Shown one piece after another: positions 38,665 to 48,234 of a stretch of DNA of 64,000 nucleotides (its first letter is position 1; the number at the start of each line of letters is the position of its first letter). This DNA comes from Actinocatenispora comari. GTDB taxonomy: Bacteria; Actinomycetota; Actinomycetes; Mycobacteriales; Micromonosporaceae. The position numbers and the translations under genes were made by a program. Location: contig NZ_BOPO01000124.1 in assembly GCF_017312725.1 (NCBI RefSeq), forward strand, positions 1 to 64,000. The letters are read 5' to 3'. A model generated the notes under the pieces. That model was not told the origin of the DNA. It worked only from the letters and a program-made list of their open reading frames with translations, and ran no database searches.

Positions 38665-38775
38665 CGAACCCCACCACGATCTGTCGTCCCCTTACCCGAC
38701 CGTCCCGAACGGCCGGGTATGCACCAACTCGGCGGCCCCGGATCGCTCCCTCGACGGGACTCGCGACCGGTGCGG

Positions 38776-38865
38776 CGGAGGGCGTGGGATTCGAACCCAC
38801 GAGGACGGGGATACCGCCCTAGCGGTTTTCAAGACCGCCGCCATCGGCCACTAGGCGAGCCCTCC
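38776..38865 (-). tRNA. tRNA-Ser (anticodon TGA)
   Basis: Read on the minus strand: acceptor GGAGGGC pairs with GCCCTCC, discriminator G, anticodon stem GCGGT/ACCGC with loop CTTGAAA (anticodon TGA), a long variable arm typical of class II tRNA-Ser, and T arm GTGGG-TTCGAAT-CCCAC. Length 90 nt; CCA is not encoded. No integrase or duplicated 3' end is seen next to it. Confidence 0.95.
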
Positions 38866-38940
38866 GGAGCGCCGCCCGGCGGCGCCGAGGCCCAGTTTGT
38901 CATGGCCGGGCGACGCCGGGTGATGCGAGGGTCGCGCCGG

Positions 38941-39717
38941 TCAGCGCACCACGTCGATCGGGGTGCCCGGCGGTACCTGCCGCAACCGGCGCAGCGACCG
39001 GTCGTGCAGCCGGATGCAGCCGTGCGAGATCCTGGCCCCGCCGGTACCGATCCGACCGTCCTCGCCGAGCGGCCCGTGGATGCCGACCACGGCGTCACCG
39101 GAGCCGGCCCAGTCCGAGATCACCTCCGAATGCGCGGACGTGACCACGATGAACGGGCCGTACCCGGGCTCGCCGGGCGGCGGCGCCTGGTCGAACGCGA
39201 CGAAGAAGTGGCCGGCGGGGGTGGGGTCGTCGGGCGCGCCGACGCCGGCGGGCACGGACAGCGCCAACCGGCCCCGCTCGTACAGCCGGAGGTGGGTGTC
39301 GCCGAGGTCGACGACCAGCCGGTACGGCGTGCTGCCGAGCGACACGTCCCTGGCCCGCAGCCAGGTCGTCGAACCGTTCGGCCGCTGCGCCAGCCGCACC
39401 CGGACCCAGCCGGGCTTTCTGGCGATGACCGGCAGCATCGACGGCCGCCCGTACCAGCGTCCCGGCGCCACGCCGTCCGACCCGGCGCCGGGACGCGGGT
39501 ACCGGGGTACGTCGTGGTGCAACGTGGCGACCACCGTGCTGCCTGCGGACGACGGCGCCGGCGAGCCGGTCGGGCGCCGTACGGTGGCGCCGGCCCGCGG
39601 GTCCGGCACACCCCGGGAGACCAATACCAGGGCGACGGCAACCGCCAGGACCGCGACGCCGACGGCGATCGCGAGCCCGCGGCGACGCCCGCGATGGAAC
39701 GAGGAGAGCAACTGCAC
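38941..39717 (-). CDS. L,D-transpeptidase (YkuD domain)
   Basis: A 258-residue membrane-anchored cell-wall cross-linking enzyme. One N-terminal helix (LAIAVGVAVLAVAVALVLVS, about 15-34) anchors an SH3-like region and a YkuD domain with the signature GIHG...ISHGCIRL (catalytic His and Cys). It should form 3-3 cross-links or attach proteins to peptidoglycan. GTG 39717 is preferred because AAAGGA lies 8 nt upstream; ATG 39726 overlaps that site. Confidence 0.9.
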   Translation of the reverse strand: MQLLSSFHRGRRRGLAIAVGVAVLAVAVALVLVSRGVPDPRAGATVRRPTGSPAPSSAGSTVVATLHHDVPRYPRPGAGSDGVAPGRWYGRPSMLPVIARKPGWVRVRLAQRPNGSTTWLRARDVSLGSTPYRLVVDLGDTHLRLYERGRLALSVPAGVGAPDDPTPAGHFFVAFDQAPPPGEPGYGPFIVVTSAHSEVISDWAGSGDAVVGIHGPLGEDGRIGTGGARISHGCIRLHDRSLRRLRQVPPGTPIDVVR

Positions 39718-39794
39718 GATTCCCATCCTTTGCGTGGGTCCGTCCGGGCGCCCGCTCCGGAGCCGGCGGGCCGCGCTTCGAGGACTCCGGTGCG

Positions 39795-39840
39795 CCGGCA
39801 TGGATCCGCGGCACGGCGCCGCGCCGCGGATCCATGCCGG
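39795..39840 (-). terminator. Perfect 18-bp hairpin terminator
   Basis: CCGGCATGGATCCGCGGC at 39795-39812 pairs without mismatch with 39823-39840 around a 10-nt loop. It begins 4 nt after the stop of the large secreted-protein gene and precedes the transpeptidase gene. Confidence 0.8.
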
Positions 39841-39844
39841 GTGG

Positions 39845-41788
39845 CTACCCGGTCACCGGTACCTGGGCGTAGGCCGTGGCGGCCGAGGGTGCGGAGCGCA
39901 CCGGTGTCCGCGATCCCGGCGGGTACCCCTGCGCCCGCGCGCTGTTTCGGACGTACTGCGCGCGCAGGTCGGCGGCGGTGATCCGGTAGGTGGCGGTGCA
40001 GGTCATCGCCTTCCCCGGGGCCAGCGTGGTCTGCGGGCAGCGGACCGTCGACATGCCGGGACGGTGGTCCGGCACGGTGATCCGGTCGAGCCGGACGTTG
40101 CCGGTGTTCGTCACCTGGTACCGGTAGTGCAGCAGCTGGCCGACCTCGCCGTACGTGGTCGGGTCGACCGACTTGCGGATGGTGATCGCCGGCTTCGCCA
40201 CCGCCCGGACGGTGACCTCGGCGGGCGCCGACACCAGCGGTTCGGTCGCGCCCGGCGGAACGCCCTGCGCGGTGGCCACGTTGGTGACCGAACCGCGGTC
40301 CACGTCGTCCTGGGTGATCGTGTACGTGGCCGTGCAGTCCTGGCTCTCCCCGGGCTCCAGCGTCGACCGGGGGCAGCTCACGTCGGACACGCCGGCCAGT
40401 TCGTCCACCACGTCGACGCTGGTCAGCGGTACATCGCCGGTGTTGGTGACGTGGTAGGTGTAGCGGATCACCTGGCCGGCGGCCGAGAACGAGCTCGGTG
40501 TGGCGCTCTTGGTGAGGCCGATCCCACCCTGCGCCGGCGGCACGAACGTGACGTCCGCGCTGCCCGGCGGGTTGACGCCGGTCGAGTCGGTGATGTTCGA
40601 CCCGTCGTTGGTGTAGGTGCCGGCGGTCGACGAGGTCACCCGCGCGGTCACCGTGCAGGACGCCTGGCCGGCGCTCAGCGCGCCACCGGTCAGGGAGATG
40701 GTGGAACCGCCGTCGTCGGCGCTGACGGTACCGGCGGGGCAGTCGGTGCTGGCATCGGCCGGCGTGGTGAGCGTCAGCCCAGGCGGCAGCGTGTCGGTGA
40801 ACGACCAGCCGTCCTTGGCGAGCAGGTCGTCGGTGTTCGTGATGGTGAACGTCAGCAGCGAACTGCCGCCCACTCCGGTGCGGTCGGGGTCGAACGACTT
40901 GTCCAGCTGCGGTGTCACGTCCAGCAGCCGGATGTCGTCGAAGGAGTGGTCGTTGCCGTTCCCGCTGCCCTGGCCGTTGATCATCTTGATGCCGACCTCG
41001 GTGCCGGTGAACAGCAGCGGGGCGTCGCCGGTGAAGGTACCCGCGAAGTACCCGGGCTCGACCTCGGTTCCGCTGGTGCACGGGTCGATCGGCCGGTTGG
41101 TGACCGGGATCGACGTCGTCCCGTCGACGAGGTAGTAGTTCAGCAGGGCGTGGTTGTGGTTGGCGTCGCAGCTGGTCTCCGCGGCGTTCACGGAGAACGT
41201 CAGGAACCGGCCGTTGGCGGTGACCGGCACCGGGTTCTCGGTCTGGAACTCGACCTTGTCCGGCCCGGGGTTGCCGCTGTTCACCGACCCGTTGGTGTAG
41301 GCGCTGACCGCGTGGTTCGCGCTCGGCACGGCCGACCCGTTCAGGTCGCCGATCGCCCGGGACAGCTGGCGCACCCGGTTCCACGCCGTCACTCCCGGCG
41401 TCCCCGGTCCACCCGTGGCGGGCGTGCAGTCGCGTACCTGCGGGGCCACCGACGGGTCGCTGCCCGGCGGGTCGTCGAACGCGGCGATCCAGCCGTTGCA
41501 GTTGACCAGCCAGGCGGGGTCCGCGGTGTAGGTCGTGCCGGCGGTCCCGGTGTAGTCGTCGAGCCGGATCGGCAGCGCCGACTGGCGGTTCTCGAAGTCC
41601 TCGGTGAACACGGGGGTCGGCGGCTGCGGGGTACCGGGCGAGCCCGGCGCCGTCTCCGGCGACGCGACGGCCGGGGCGGCCGACGCGGGGGCCGGATGGC
41701 TTGCCACGCAAGCGACCGCCGCCGTCAGCAGGGCACAACCCAGCGCGGCGACGCGGGTACGGCCGAACCTGGTCAGTGTGCGGCTCAT
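39845..41788 (-). CDS. Large secreted DUF11/DUF7507-type beta-repeat protein
   Basis: A 647-residue exported protein. After a signal peptide (RVAALGCALLTAAVACVASH, cleavage near ASAAP) an N-terminal adhesin-like beta domain (VFTEDFENRQSALPIRLDDY to SFDDIRLLDVTP) precedes three Ig-like DUF11/DUF7507 units, each with 'TxTITNTDD/YHVTNTGDVPL/YQVTNTGNVRL' and 'TCTVTARV/DCTATYTIT/TCTATYRIT'. No LPxTG or C-terminal helix is seen, so it may be released or held by another mechanism. ATG 41788 is used; an in-frame GTG at 41812 has its SD only 2 nt away. Role in adhesion or matrix is inferred. Confidence 0.85.
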   Translation of the reverse strand: MSRTLTRFGRTRVAALGCALLTAAVACVASHPAPASAAPAVASPETAPGSPGTPQPPTPVFTEDFENRQSALPIRLDDYTGTAGTTYTADPAWLVNCNGWIAAFDDPPGSDPSVAPQVRDCTPATGGPGTPGVTAWNRVRQLSRAIGDLNGSAVPSANHAVSAYTNGSVNSGNPGPDKVEFQTENPVPVTANGRFLTFSVNAAETSCDANHNHALLNYYLVDGTTSIPVTNRPIDPCTSGTEVEPGYFAGTFTGDAPLLFTGTEVGIKMINGQGSGNGNDHSFDDIRLLDVTPQLDKSFDPDRTGVGGSSLLTFTITNTDDLLAKDGWSFTDTLPPGLTLTTPADASTDCPAGTVSADDGGSTISLTGGALSAGQASCTVTARVTSSTAGTYTNDGSNITDSTGVNPPGSADVTFVPPAQGGIGLTKSATPSSFSAAGQVIRYTYHVTNTGDVPLTSVDVVDELAGVSDVSCPRSTLEPGESQDCTATYTITQDDVDRGSVTNVATAQGVPPGATEPLVSAPAEVTVRAVAKPAITIRKSVDPTTYGEVGQLLHYRYQVTNTGNVRLDRITVPDHRPGMSTVRCPQTTLAPGKAMTCTATYRITAADLRAQYVRNSARAQGYPPGSRTPVRSAPSAATAYAQVPVTG

Positions 41789-42044
41789 CCGTCGGTCATG
41801 TACGGCATGCACTTCTCCCCTGGCGTATTGACTACGCGGGGGACACTAAGCACCACGAAGAGCGACACACCGGGTTGGACCGGAACGAGCCGGCGAAGTT
41901 CCTCACATTGGTCGTACCGACCGGGTCAAAAACGGGCGCACGCCAGCGGAAACGAGACCGCGACCGTCCTGCCGTGCGGGCGGCGCCGCCGTGCGGGCCG
42001 TGCTGCCCGTGCTGCCCGTGCCGCCGTGCGGGCCGTTTCTGCGG

Positions 42045-43037
42045 TCAGGGCCGGGCGATGCTGTGCGGTGCGAGGGCGGCGGTGGGGCGGATCTCGCCGA
42101 CCGGTGCCCCATGCCCCAGTACCGGCGGGGTCGCGAGCGAGCCGTCCACGGGCAGGGCGTCCACGGCGGTGAGGTCGGCGCCGAGCGCGCGCAGCGCCGC
42201 GACCAGTACCGGCGGGCGGGCGCGGCCGGAGCCGTCGGCGATCTTGAGGGCGGCGGCGCGGCCGTCCGGCAGCGCGGCGGCGTAGACGCCTTCGGCGCCG
42301 TCCTTGGCGATCAGCCCGGGGACGAGGCGCATCAGGTCGGTGACGTCGCGCCCGGTCCCGCCGACGTACTCGGGGTGCGCGCGCATGGCGGCGGCGACCC
42401 GGCCCTCCGGGATGCCGGAGTGTGCGGTGGCGATCCGGCCGAACGCGCGGGCCAGCCCGGTCAGCGACACCGCGAACAGCGGCGCGCCGCAGCCGTCGAC
42501 GCCGACCGCGGCGACGGGCTCGCCGGCCAGGTCCTCCAGGGTGCGGCGGACGGCGCGCTGCAGCGGGTGGCCGGGGTCGAGGTAGTTCTCGATGGGCCAG
42601 CCGGCGGTGACGCAGGTGGCGAGCATCGCGGCGTGCTTGCCGGAGCAGTTCATGGTGATGCGTTCCGGGCCGCGGCCGGCGGCGTAGTGCGCGGCGAGCG
42701 CCTCGGTGGACAGCGGTAGCCCGGGGGTGTTCTGCAGGTCGTCGGGGGTGAGGCCGGCGCCGGCGAGGATGCGCCGCACCCCGTCCAGGTGGTACGGCTC
42801 GCCGGAGTGGCTGGCGCTGGCCAGGGCGAGCAGTTCGCCGTCCAGGTCGAGGCCGGCGCGCAGCATCGCGGTGGCCTGGATCGGCTTGTTCGACGAGCGC
42901 GGGTAGACCGGGACGTCCGGCGCGCCGACGGTCAGTACCGGCCGGTTGTCGGCGTCGAGTGCCACCACCGAGCCGTGGTGCCCGGATTCCAGAAAGTCGC
43001 CGCGCCAGACCTCGGCGACCGGCTCGTGCCCGCCCAT
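42045..43037 (-). CDS. Class 3 (rhizobial-type) L-asparaginase
   Basis: A 330-residue protein of the AnsA-unrelated class 3 asparaginases: PVYPRSSNKPIQATAML carries the catalytic Ser-Ser-x-x-Lys, ALASASHSGEPYHLDGV follows, and NCSGKHAAMLATCVTAGW holds the Cys/Lys pair that binds zinc in the R. etli-type enzyme. It hydrolyses asparagine to aspartate and ammonia. ATG start with a GGGGGG stretch 5 nt upstream. The 41813-42044 spacer behind it has only short GCCGTGCGGGC/GTGCTGCCC tandem repeats. Confidence 0.88.
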   Translation of the reverse strand: MGGHEPVAEVWRGDFLESGHHGSVVALDADNRPVLTVGAPDVPVYPRSSNKPIQATAMLRAGLDLDGELLALASASHSGEPYHLDGVRRILAGAGLTPDDLQNTPGLPLSTEALAAHYAAGRGPERITMNCSGKHAAMLATCVTAGWPIENYLDPGHPLQRAVRRTLEDLAGEPVAAVGVDGCGAPLFAVSLTGLARAFGRIATAHSGIPEGRVAAAMRAHPEYVGGTGRDVTDLMRLVPGLIAKDGAEGVYAAALPDGRAAALKIADGSGRARPPVLVAALRALGADLTAVDALPVDGSLATPPVLGHGAPVGEIRPTAALAPHSIARP

Positions 43038-43157
43038 GCGTACCCCCCAGATCGTCCCGCCTGGGTACGAGTCTTGCAGCGTCGCGGCGCGCGTCGCGAG
43101 CGGCCGGAGGTGACGGAGTGCGCCGTCACAGCGCCCCCACGTTGTACTGTCGGGATA

Positions 43158-43173
43158 GTTAGGCTAGCCTGAC
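43158..43173. promoter_or_regulatory. IdeR/DtxR-type iron box before efeUOB
   Basis: GTTAGGCTAGCCTGAC is palindromic at 15 of 16 positions and matches the TTAGGTTAGSCTAACCTAA-type consensus of iron-dependent DtxR/IdeR/DmdR repressors. It overlaps a TAGGCT core at 43160-43165, so repressor binding would block transcription of the iron-uptake operon under iron-replete conditions. Confidence 0.75.
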
Positions 43174-43261
43174 CTCGTTTGAGCGGGCGCTGCCCGCCAT
43201 CGCCGCCGGTCGATACCGGACGGGCGAACCACACAGGTCGGCGCAAGGAGGCGCGACAGCG

Positions 43262-44122
43262 GTGATTCCGACGCTGGTGATCGGTCTGCGCGAAGGGCTC
43301 GAGGCGGCGCTGATCGTCGGCATCATCGCCGCGTTCCTCGGCCGCAACGGTCGGCGCGACGCGCTACGGCAGATGTGGATCGGCGTGGCCGCCGCGGTGG
43401 TGCTCTGCCTGCTGATCGGTGTCGGGTTGGTCACCCTGTCACAGGAACTGCCGCAACAGGCCCAGGAGGGCCTGGAGACCGTGATCGGGCTGTTCGCGGT
43501 CGTGATGGTCACGTTCATGATCGTGTGGATGTCCAAGCACTCCCGGTACATGAAGCGGGACCTGGAGGGCGCCGCGTCGGACGCGCTGGCCCGCGGCTCC
43601 GCCGGTGCGCTGGTGGCGATGGCGTTCCTCGCCGTGCTCCGGGAGGGCTTCGAGACCTCCGTCTTCCTCGTCTCCGTGCTGCAGAACTCCGGCAGCGTCG
43701 CGACCGGCGCGATCGGAGCCGTGCTCGGCATCCTGATCGCGGTCGCCATCGGGTACGGCATCTACCGCGGCGGCGTGAAGCTCAACATGGCGCGGTTCTT
43801 CAAGATCACCGGTCTGGTCCTGGTACTGGTCGCCGCCGGGCTGGTGATGACCGCGCTGCGCACCGCGCACGAGGCCGGCTGGCTCAACGTCGGGCAGGCT
43901 ACCGCCGTCGACCTCACCTGGCTGGTACGCCCCGGCACCGTGCTGGAGTCGCTGTTCACCGGCGTACTGGGCTGGCAGTCCCGGCCGGCCGTGATCGAGG
44001 CGATCGGCTGGCTGGTGTACGCGGTACCGATGCTCTGCTACGTCGCCTGGCCGCGACGCCGGAAGGCGCCCGCCGCGAAGAAGTCCACCGAGCCGGCACC
44101 GGCACCCGTCGACGCCGCCTGA
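43262..44122 (+). CDS. efeU: Iron permease EfeU (FTR1 family)
   Basis: A 286-residue membrane permease with seven helices and both FTR1 iron-binding motifs, REGLEAALIVG (about 10-20) and LREGFETSVFL (about 125). It imports iron after oxidation/extraction by EfeO and EfeB. GTG start with AAGGAGG 11 nt upstream. First gene of efeUOB, directly behind the iron box. Confidence 0.95.
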   Translation: MIPTLVIGLREGLEAALIVGIIAAFLGRNGRRDALRQMWIGVAAAVVLCLLIGVGLVTLSQELPQQAQEGLETVIGLFAVVMVTFMIVWMSKHSRYMKRDLEGAASDALARGSAGALVAMAFLAVLREGFETSVFLVSVLQNSGSVATGAIGAVLGILIAVAIGYGIYRGGVKLNMARFFKITGLVLVLVAAGLVMTALRTAHEAGWLNVGQATAVDLTWLVRPGTVLESLFTGVLGWQSRPAVIEAIGWLVYAVPMLCYVAWPRRRKAPAAKKSTEPAPAPVDAA

Positions 44123-44165
44123 GCACCACACCCCTCGAACACGACATCGCAAGGAGTACCCCGTC

Positions 44166-45326
44166 ATGCCTCGACCCCGATCGCTGCGCGCGCTGAGCGT
44201 CGGCGTACCGGCCGGGCTGGTCGCCGTCGGCCTGCTCGCCACCGGCTGCCAGCAGGGTGGCGACGACGCCGCCGCGAAGGGCGCGACGACGGTCAAGGTG
44301 TCGCTGACCGACGACGGCTGCAAGCCGTCCCCGGCGAAGATCAAGGCCGGCGCGGTCACGTTCGAGGTGAAGAACGCCAACGCGAGCAAGGTCAGCGAGG
44401 CCGAGCTGCTGCAGCACGGGGTGATCGTCGGCGAGAAGGAGAACCTGACGCCGGGCCTGTCCGGCACGTTCTCGCTCAAGCTCAAGGCCGGCAAGTACCA
44501 GCTCTACTGCCCGAACGCGAAGACCGAGCACTGGAACCTCCAGGTCACCGGGACGGCGGCGGGCGCCAGCCAGGACCCGGCGGTACGCAAGGCGCTCGCG
44601 TCGGCGACGACCGGGTACCACGACTACGTGGTCGCCGAGGTGGACAAGCTGATCCCGGCGACGAGGAAGTTCACCGACGCGGTCCGGGCCGGCGACGTCG
44701 AGAAGGCGAAGCAGCTGTACGCCTCGGCGCGGTACTACTACGAGGAGGTCGAGCCGGTCGCGGAGAGCTTCGGCAACCTCGACCCGGACGTGGACGCGCG
44801 CGCCAACGACGTGACCGACCCGAGCAAGTGGACCGGGTTCCACCGGATCGAGAAGGCGCTCTGGCAGGACAAGTCGGCCAAGGGCATGAAGCCGGTCGCG
44901 GACAAGCTGGACGCCGACGTCGCCAAGCTGAAGAAACTGGTGGCGACCGCGAAGTACCAGCCGGCGCAGCTCGCCAACGGCGCCACCGAACTGCTCAACG
45001 AGGTGGCGTCCAGCAAGATCACCGGCGAGGAGGACCGGTACTCGCACACCGACCTGACCGACTTCGAGGCGAACCTGACCGGCGGGCAGAAGGCGTTCCA
45101 GCTGCTCAAGCCGGCGCTGGACAAGATCGACCCGGCCCTGGCGAAGAAGGTCGACTCGGCGTACGCGCAGGTCTTCGACTCGCTGAAGCCGTTCGCGGGC
45201 GACTACGCCGGGACGAAGTACGTGGACTACTCGACGGTGACGCAGGCGCAGCGCCGTACCCTGACGCAGCAGGTGGACGCGCTCGCCGAGCCGCTGTCCC
45301 AGGTCGCCGCGAAGGTGACCGGCTGA
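44166..45326 (+). CDS. efeO: Iron-uptake lipoprotein EfeO (cupredoxin plus M75 imelysin domain)
   Basis: A 386-residue lipoprotein. Lipobox LLATGC (Cys28) ends the signal peptide; residues 40-130 form a cupredoxin-like domain (DGCKPSPAKIKAGAVTFEVK, YQLYCPNAKTEHW with Cys and His ligands); the rest is the imelysin/M75 domain with the metal motif HxxE in GFHRIEKALW. It collects iron for EfeU. ATG start with AAGGAG upstream, 43 nt after efeU. A TCCACAGTGGA palindrome lies right after its stop, before the efeB SD. Confidence 0.94.
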   Translation: MPRPRSLRALSVGVPAGLVAVGLLATGCQQGGDDAAAKGATTVKVSLTDDGCKPSPAKIKAGAVTFEVKNANASKVSEAELLQHGVIVGEKENLTPGLSGTFSLKLKAGKYQLYCPNAKTEHWNLQVTGTAAGASQDPAVRKALASATTGYHDYVVAEVDKLIPATRKFTDAVRAGDVEKAKQLYASARYYYEEVEPVAESFGNLDPDVDARANDVTDPSKWTGFHRIEKALWQDKSAKGMKPVADKLDADVAKLKKLVATAKYQPAQLANGATELLNEVASSKITGEEDRYSHTDLTDFEANLTGGQKAFQLLKPALDKIDPALAKKVDSAYAQVFDSLKPFAGDYAGTKYVDYSTVTQAQRRTLTQQVDALAEPLSQVAAKVTG

Positions 45327-45361
45327 CCGTCCACAGTGGACGCTCTGAGGAGGGATCGCCG

Positions 45362-46612
45362 ATGGCGGAACGGCTTCGTACCTCGCGCCGCGGGCTGCTG
45401 ACGCTCGGCACCGCGGCGGTGGCCGGTACCGCGGCGGGCACGCTGACCGGGTGCGGCTCGGACGCCGACCAGCCGGCCGCGGCGCCGGCGATGGTGGCGT
45501 TCGGCGGCGACCGGCAGGCCGGCATCGCCACCGCCCAGCAGGACCGGCTGGCGTTCGCCGCGTACGACCTGACCATCGACGGGACCCCGGCGCAGAACCG
45601 GGAAGCGTTGCGCGAGTTGCTGAAGACCTGGACCGCGGCGGCCCGCGCGATGTGCGCCGGCAAGCCCGTCCCGGGCGAGAACAAGCTCGGCACCGCGCCG
45701 CCGGCCGACACCGGCGAGGCGTTCGGCAGCAAGCCGGCGAACCTGACCGTCACGATCGGGTTCGGCCCGTCGCTGTTCGACAAGCGGTTCGGGCTGGCGG
45801 ACCGGCGGCCGGCGGCACTCGCCGACCTGCCGAAGTTCGCCGGGGAGAACCTGGACGCGCAGAACAGCAACGGCGACCTCGCGATCCAGGCCTGCTCGGA
45901 CGACCCGATGGTGGCGTTCCACGCGGTCCGCAACCTGGCCCGGCTGGGCCGCGGCACCGTGGTGATGCGCTGGTCGCAGCTGGGTTTCGGGCGGGCCGCC
46001 TCGACCAGCACGAAGCAGGAGACGCCGCGGAACCTGTTCGGGTTCAAGGACGGCACCCGCAACATCCACGACGCGAAGACCATGGACCGCTGGGTGTTCG
46101 TCGGGTCCGACACCGACCAGAAGTGGATGCGGGACGGCAGCTACCTGGTGGCGCGCAAGATCCGGATGCGGATCGAGGCGTGGGACCGCGACTTCCTGAC
46201 CGACCAGCAGAACGTGTTCGGCCGGCACAAGTACACCGGGGCGCCGCTGACCGGGGGCAGCGAGTTCGACAAACCGAACTTCGCGGCGAAGAACCCGGAC
46301 GGCTCGCCGACGATCCCGGTCGGCGCGCACATGCGGCTGGCCGCCCGGGAGAACAACGGTGGCGTGCAGATCCTGCGCCGCGCGTACAACTACACCGACG
46401 GGATGATCGCCGCCTCCGGCGAGCTCGACGCGGGCCTGTTCTTCCTCTGCTACCAGCGCGACCCGCGGTCGCAGTTCGTTGCGCTGCAACGGAAGTTGAG
46501 CGCGCACGACGCGCTGAACGAGTACATCACGCACGTCGGCTCCGGCCTGTACGCCTGCCCACCCGGTGTCGCCGACCACGAGTACTGGGGCCAGGCCCTG
46601 CTGGCCGACTGA
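45362..46612 (+). CDS. efeB: Tat-exported Dyp-type heme peroxidase EfeB
   Basis: A 416-residue DyP peroxidase. The twin-arginine signal (RTSRRGLLTLG) continues to LTGC. GFKDGTRN carries the distal Asp (GxxDG), and the proximal heme His lies in the second half (candidates in GAHMRLAARENNG). It works with EfeO and EfeU in ferrous-iron or heme-iron acquisition outside the membrane. ATG start with GAGGAGGG 6 nt upstream, 35 nt after efeO. Confidence 0.94.
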   Translation: MAERLRTSRRGLLTLGTAAVAGTAAGTLTGCGSDADQPAAAPAMVAFGGDRQAGIATAQQDRLAFAAYDLTIDGTPAQNREALRELLKTWTAAARAMCAGKPVPGENKLGTAPPADTGEAFGSKPANLTVTIGFGPSLFDKRFGLADRRPAALADLPKFAGENLDAQNSNGDLAIQACSDDPMVAFHAVRNLARLGRGTVVMRWSQLGFGRAASTSTKQETPRNLFGFKDGTRNIHDAKTMDRWVFVGSDTDQKWMRDGSYLVARKIRMRIEAWDRDFLTDQQNVFGRHKYTGAPLTGGSEFDKPNFAAKNPDGSPTIPVGAHMRLAARENNGGVQILRRAYNYTDGMIAASGELDAGLFFLCYQRDPRSQFVALQRKLSAHDALNEYITHVGSGLYACPPGVADHEYWGQALLAD

Positions 46613-46641
46613 CCCCGGGCGTCGTCGGGCCGCTGGTGCCG

Positions 46642-48084
46642 TCAGGGGCGTTGAGCGGCGACCAGTTCCTGGGCCTCGCGGCGGGAACCGACCGCCGGCG
46701 GCGAACCGCGGAGCGGGCGGCGGGCCGTCTCGCGCATGAAGAACACCGCGACACCGCCGATCACCGCGGCCGCCATCAGGTAGAAGGCCGGCACCATGGT
46801 GCTGCCGGTGGCGCTGATCAGCGCCTCGTTGACCAGCGGGGTGGTCCCGCCGAACAGCGATACCGACACGTTGAACCCGATCGACATCGCGCCGTAGCGC
46901 ACCTTCGTCGGGAACAGTGCCGGCAGCGCCGCCGGCATCGTCGAGGTGAAGCAGACCAGCAACAGGCACAGCACCAGCACGCCGGCGAAGATCGTCGCGA
47001 CCGTCGCGAGCTGCATGAGCAGGAATGCCGGCACCGACAGTACGAAGAAGCCGATGCAGCCGGCCATCAACACCGGCCGCCGGCCGAGGTGGTCGGAGAT
47101 CCGGCCGGCGAAGGTGATCACCGCCATCATGATCACCATGCACACCAACACGATCAGCAGGCCCGGCGTCTCGCCGAAGCCGAGCGCCGCGTGCAGGTAG
47201 CTCGGCAGGTACGACAGCAGCATGTAGTCGGTGACGTTGAAGACGAGCACCAGCCCGAGGCACAGCAGCATCGCGCGCCACTCGCCGACGAGGATCTCCC
47301 GGTACTCGTGCCGCTTCGGTTTCTGCTCGTCGCTCTGCTTCTTGTCCGCGGTGATCTTCTCGTACGCCGGGGTCTCCTCCAGCCGCAGCCGCAGGTACAG
47401 GCCGATCAGGCCGAGCGGCCCAGCCACCAGGAACGGCAGCCGCCAACCCCAGGTCAGCAGCGTGTGCTCGGACAGTACGGCGGTGAGCACGGTGACCAGG
47501 CCGGCACCCATCGAGTAGCCGGTGAGGGTGCCGAACTCCAGCCAGCTGCCCATGAACCCGCGACGACGGTCCGGCGAGTACTCGGCGATGAACGTGGTCG
47601 CCCCGCCGTACTCGCCGCCCGTCGAGAACCCCTGTACCAGCCGCGCCACCAGCAGCAACGCCGGCGCGAACAGCCCGATCGTCGCGTAGGAGGGGATGAA
47701 CGCGATGCTGAACGTGCCGGCGGCCATCGTGATCATCGTGGTCGCGAGGACCCGTTTGCGGCCGATCCGGTCACCGAGCGGGCCGAAGAACAACCCGCCG
47801 ATCGGCCGGACCAGGAACGCCGCGGTGAAGGTGGCGAACGTCGAGATCAGCTGCGCCGCCGGATTCCCGCTCGGGAAGAACACCTTCCCCAACGTCACCG
47901 CGAGGTAGCTGTAGACGCCGAAGTCGAACCATTCCATCGTGTTGCCGATGGCCGCCGCGGCGACCGCCCGACGCAGCGTGTCCGGGTTGACCACGGTCAC
48001 GTCGTCGACGGTGAGCTTCCGGCGGCCACGGTCGGTACGGCGGCGCGGGCCGAGCCGCCGCGCGGCGCGTTCGGACCGTGCCAT
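46642..48084 (-). CDS. MHS-family MFS metabolite:H+ symporter (ProP-like)
   Basis: A 480-residue, 12-helix MFS protein. AAIGNTMEWFDFGVYSYLAV at the N terminus, RPIGGLFFGPLGDRIGRKRV (motif A) and LVARLVQGFSTGGEYGGATT are diagnostic for the MHS group (ProP, KgtP, shikimate and dicarboxylate porters). It should import an osmolyte or organic acid with protons. ATG start with GGGAGGGG upstream. Convergent with efeB; no strong terminator is visible in the 29-nt gap. Confidence 0.92.
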   Translation of the reverse strand: MARSERAARRLGPRRRTDRGRRKLTVDDVTVVNPDTLRRAVAAAAIGNTMEWFDFGVYSYLAVTLGKVFFPSGNPAAQLISTFATFTAAFLVRPIGGLFFGPLGDRIGRKRVLATTMITMAAGTFSIAFIPSYATIGLFAPALLLVARLVQGFSTGGEYGGATTFIAEYSPDRRRGFMGSWLEFGTLTGYSMGAGLVTVLTAVLSEHTLLTWGWRLPFLVAGPLGLIGLYLRLRLEETPAYEKITADKKQSDEQKPKRHEYREILVGEWRAMLLCLGLVLVFNVTDYMLLSYLPSYLHAALGFGETPGLLIVLVCMVIMMAVITFAGRISDHLGRRPVLMAGCIGFFVLSVPAFLLMQLATVATIFAGVLVLCLLLVCFTSTMPAALPALFPTKVRYGAMSIGFNVSVSLFGGTTPLVNEALISATGSTMVPAFYLMAAAVIGGVAVFFMRETARRPLRGSPPAVGSRREAQELVAAQRP

Positions 48085-48234
48085 GGCGCCCCTCCCGGCT
48101 CGCTCGGCGGCGGACCGCTACCGGTCCGCTGGCCGAACTACCCGGTCCCGGGCCGATCAACCGTCCGACGTTCACCGTTCGCGGCGAACCGGACAGCCGG
48201 GTTCGTCACACCCGGCCGGGCCGAAACGGCGCGG

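Noticed and set aside
38776-38865. Integration site of a genomic island at tRNA-Ser
   Set aside because: No integrase, excisionase or duplicated tRNA 3' end was seen on either side.
41810-41812. GTG start for the large secreted protein
   Set aside because: The GGGGAG site would be only 2 nt away, and the signal peptide is complete from the ATG at 41788; kept as an alternative only.
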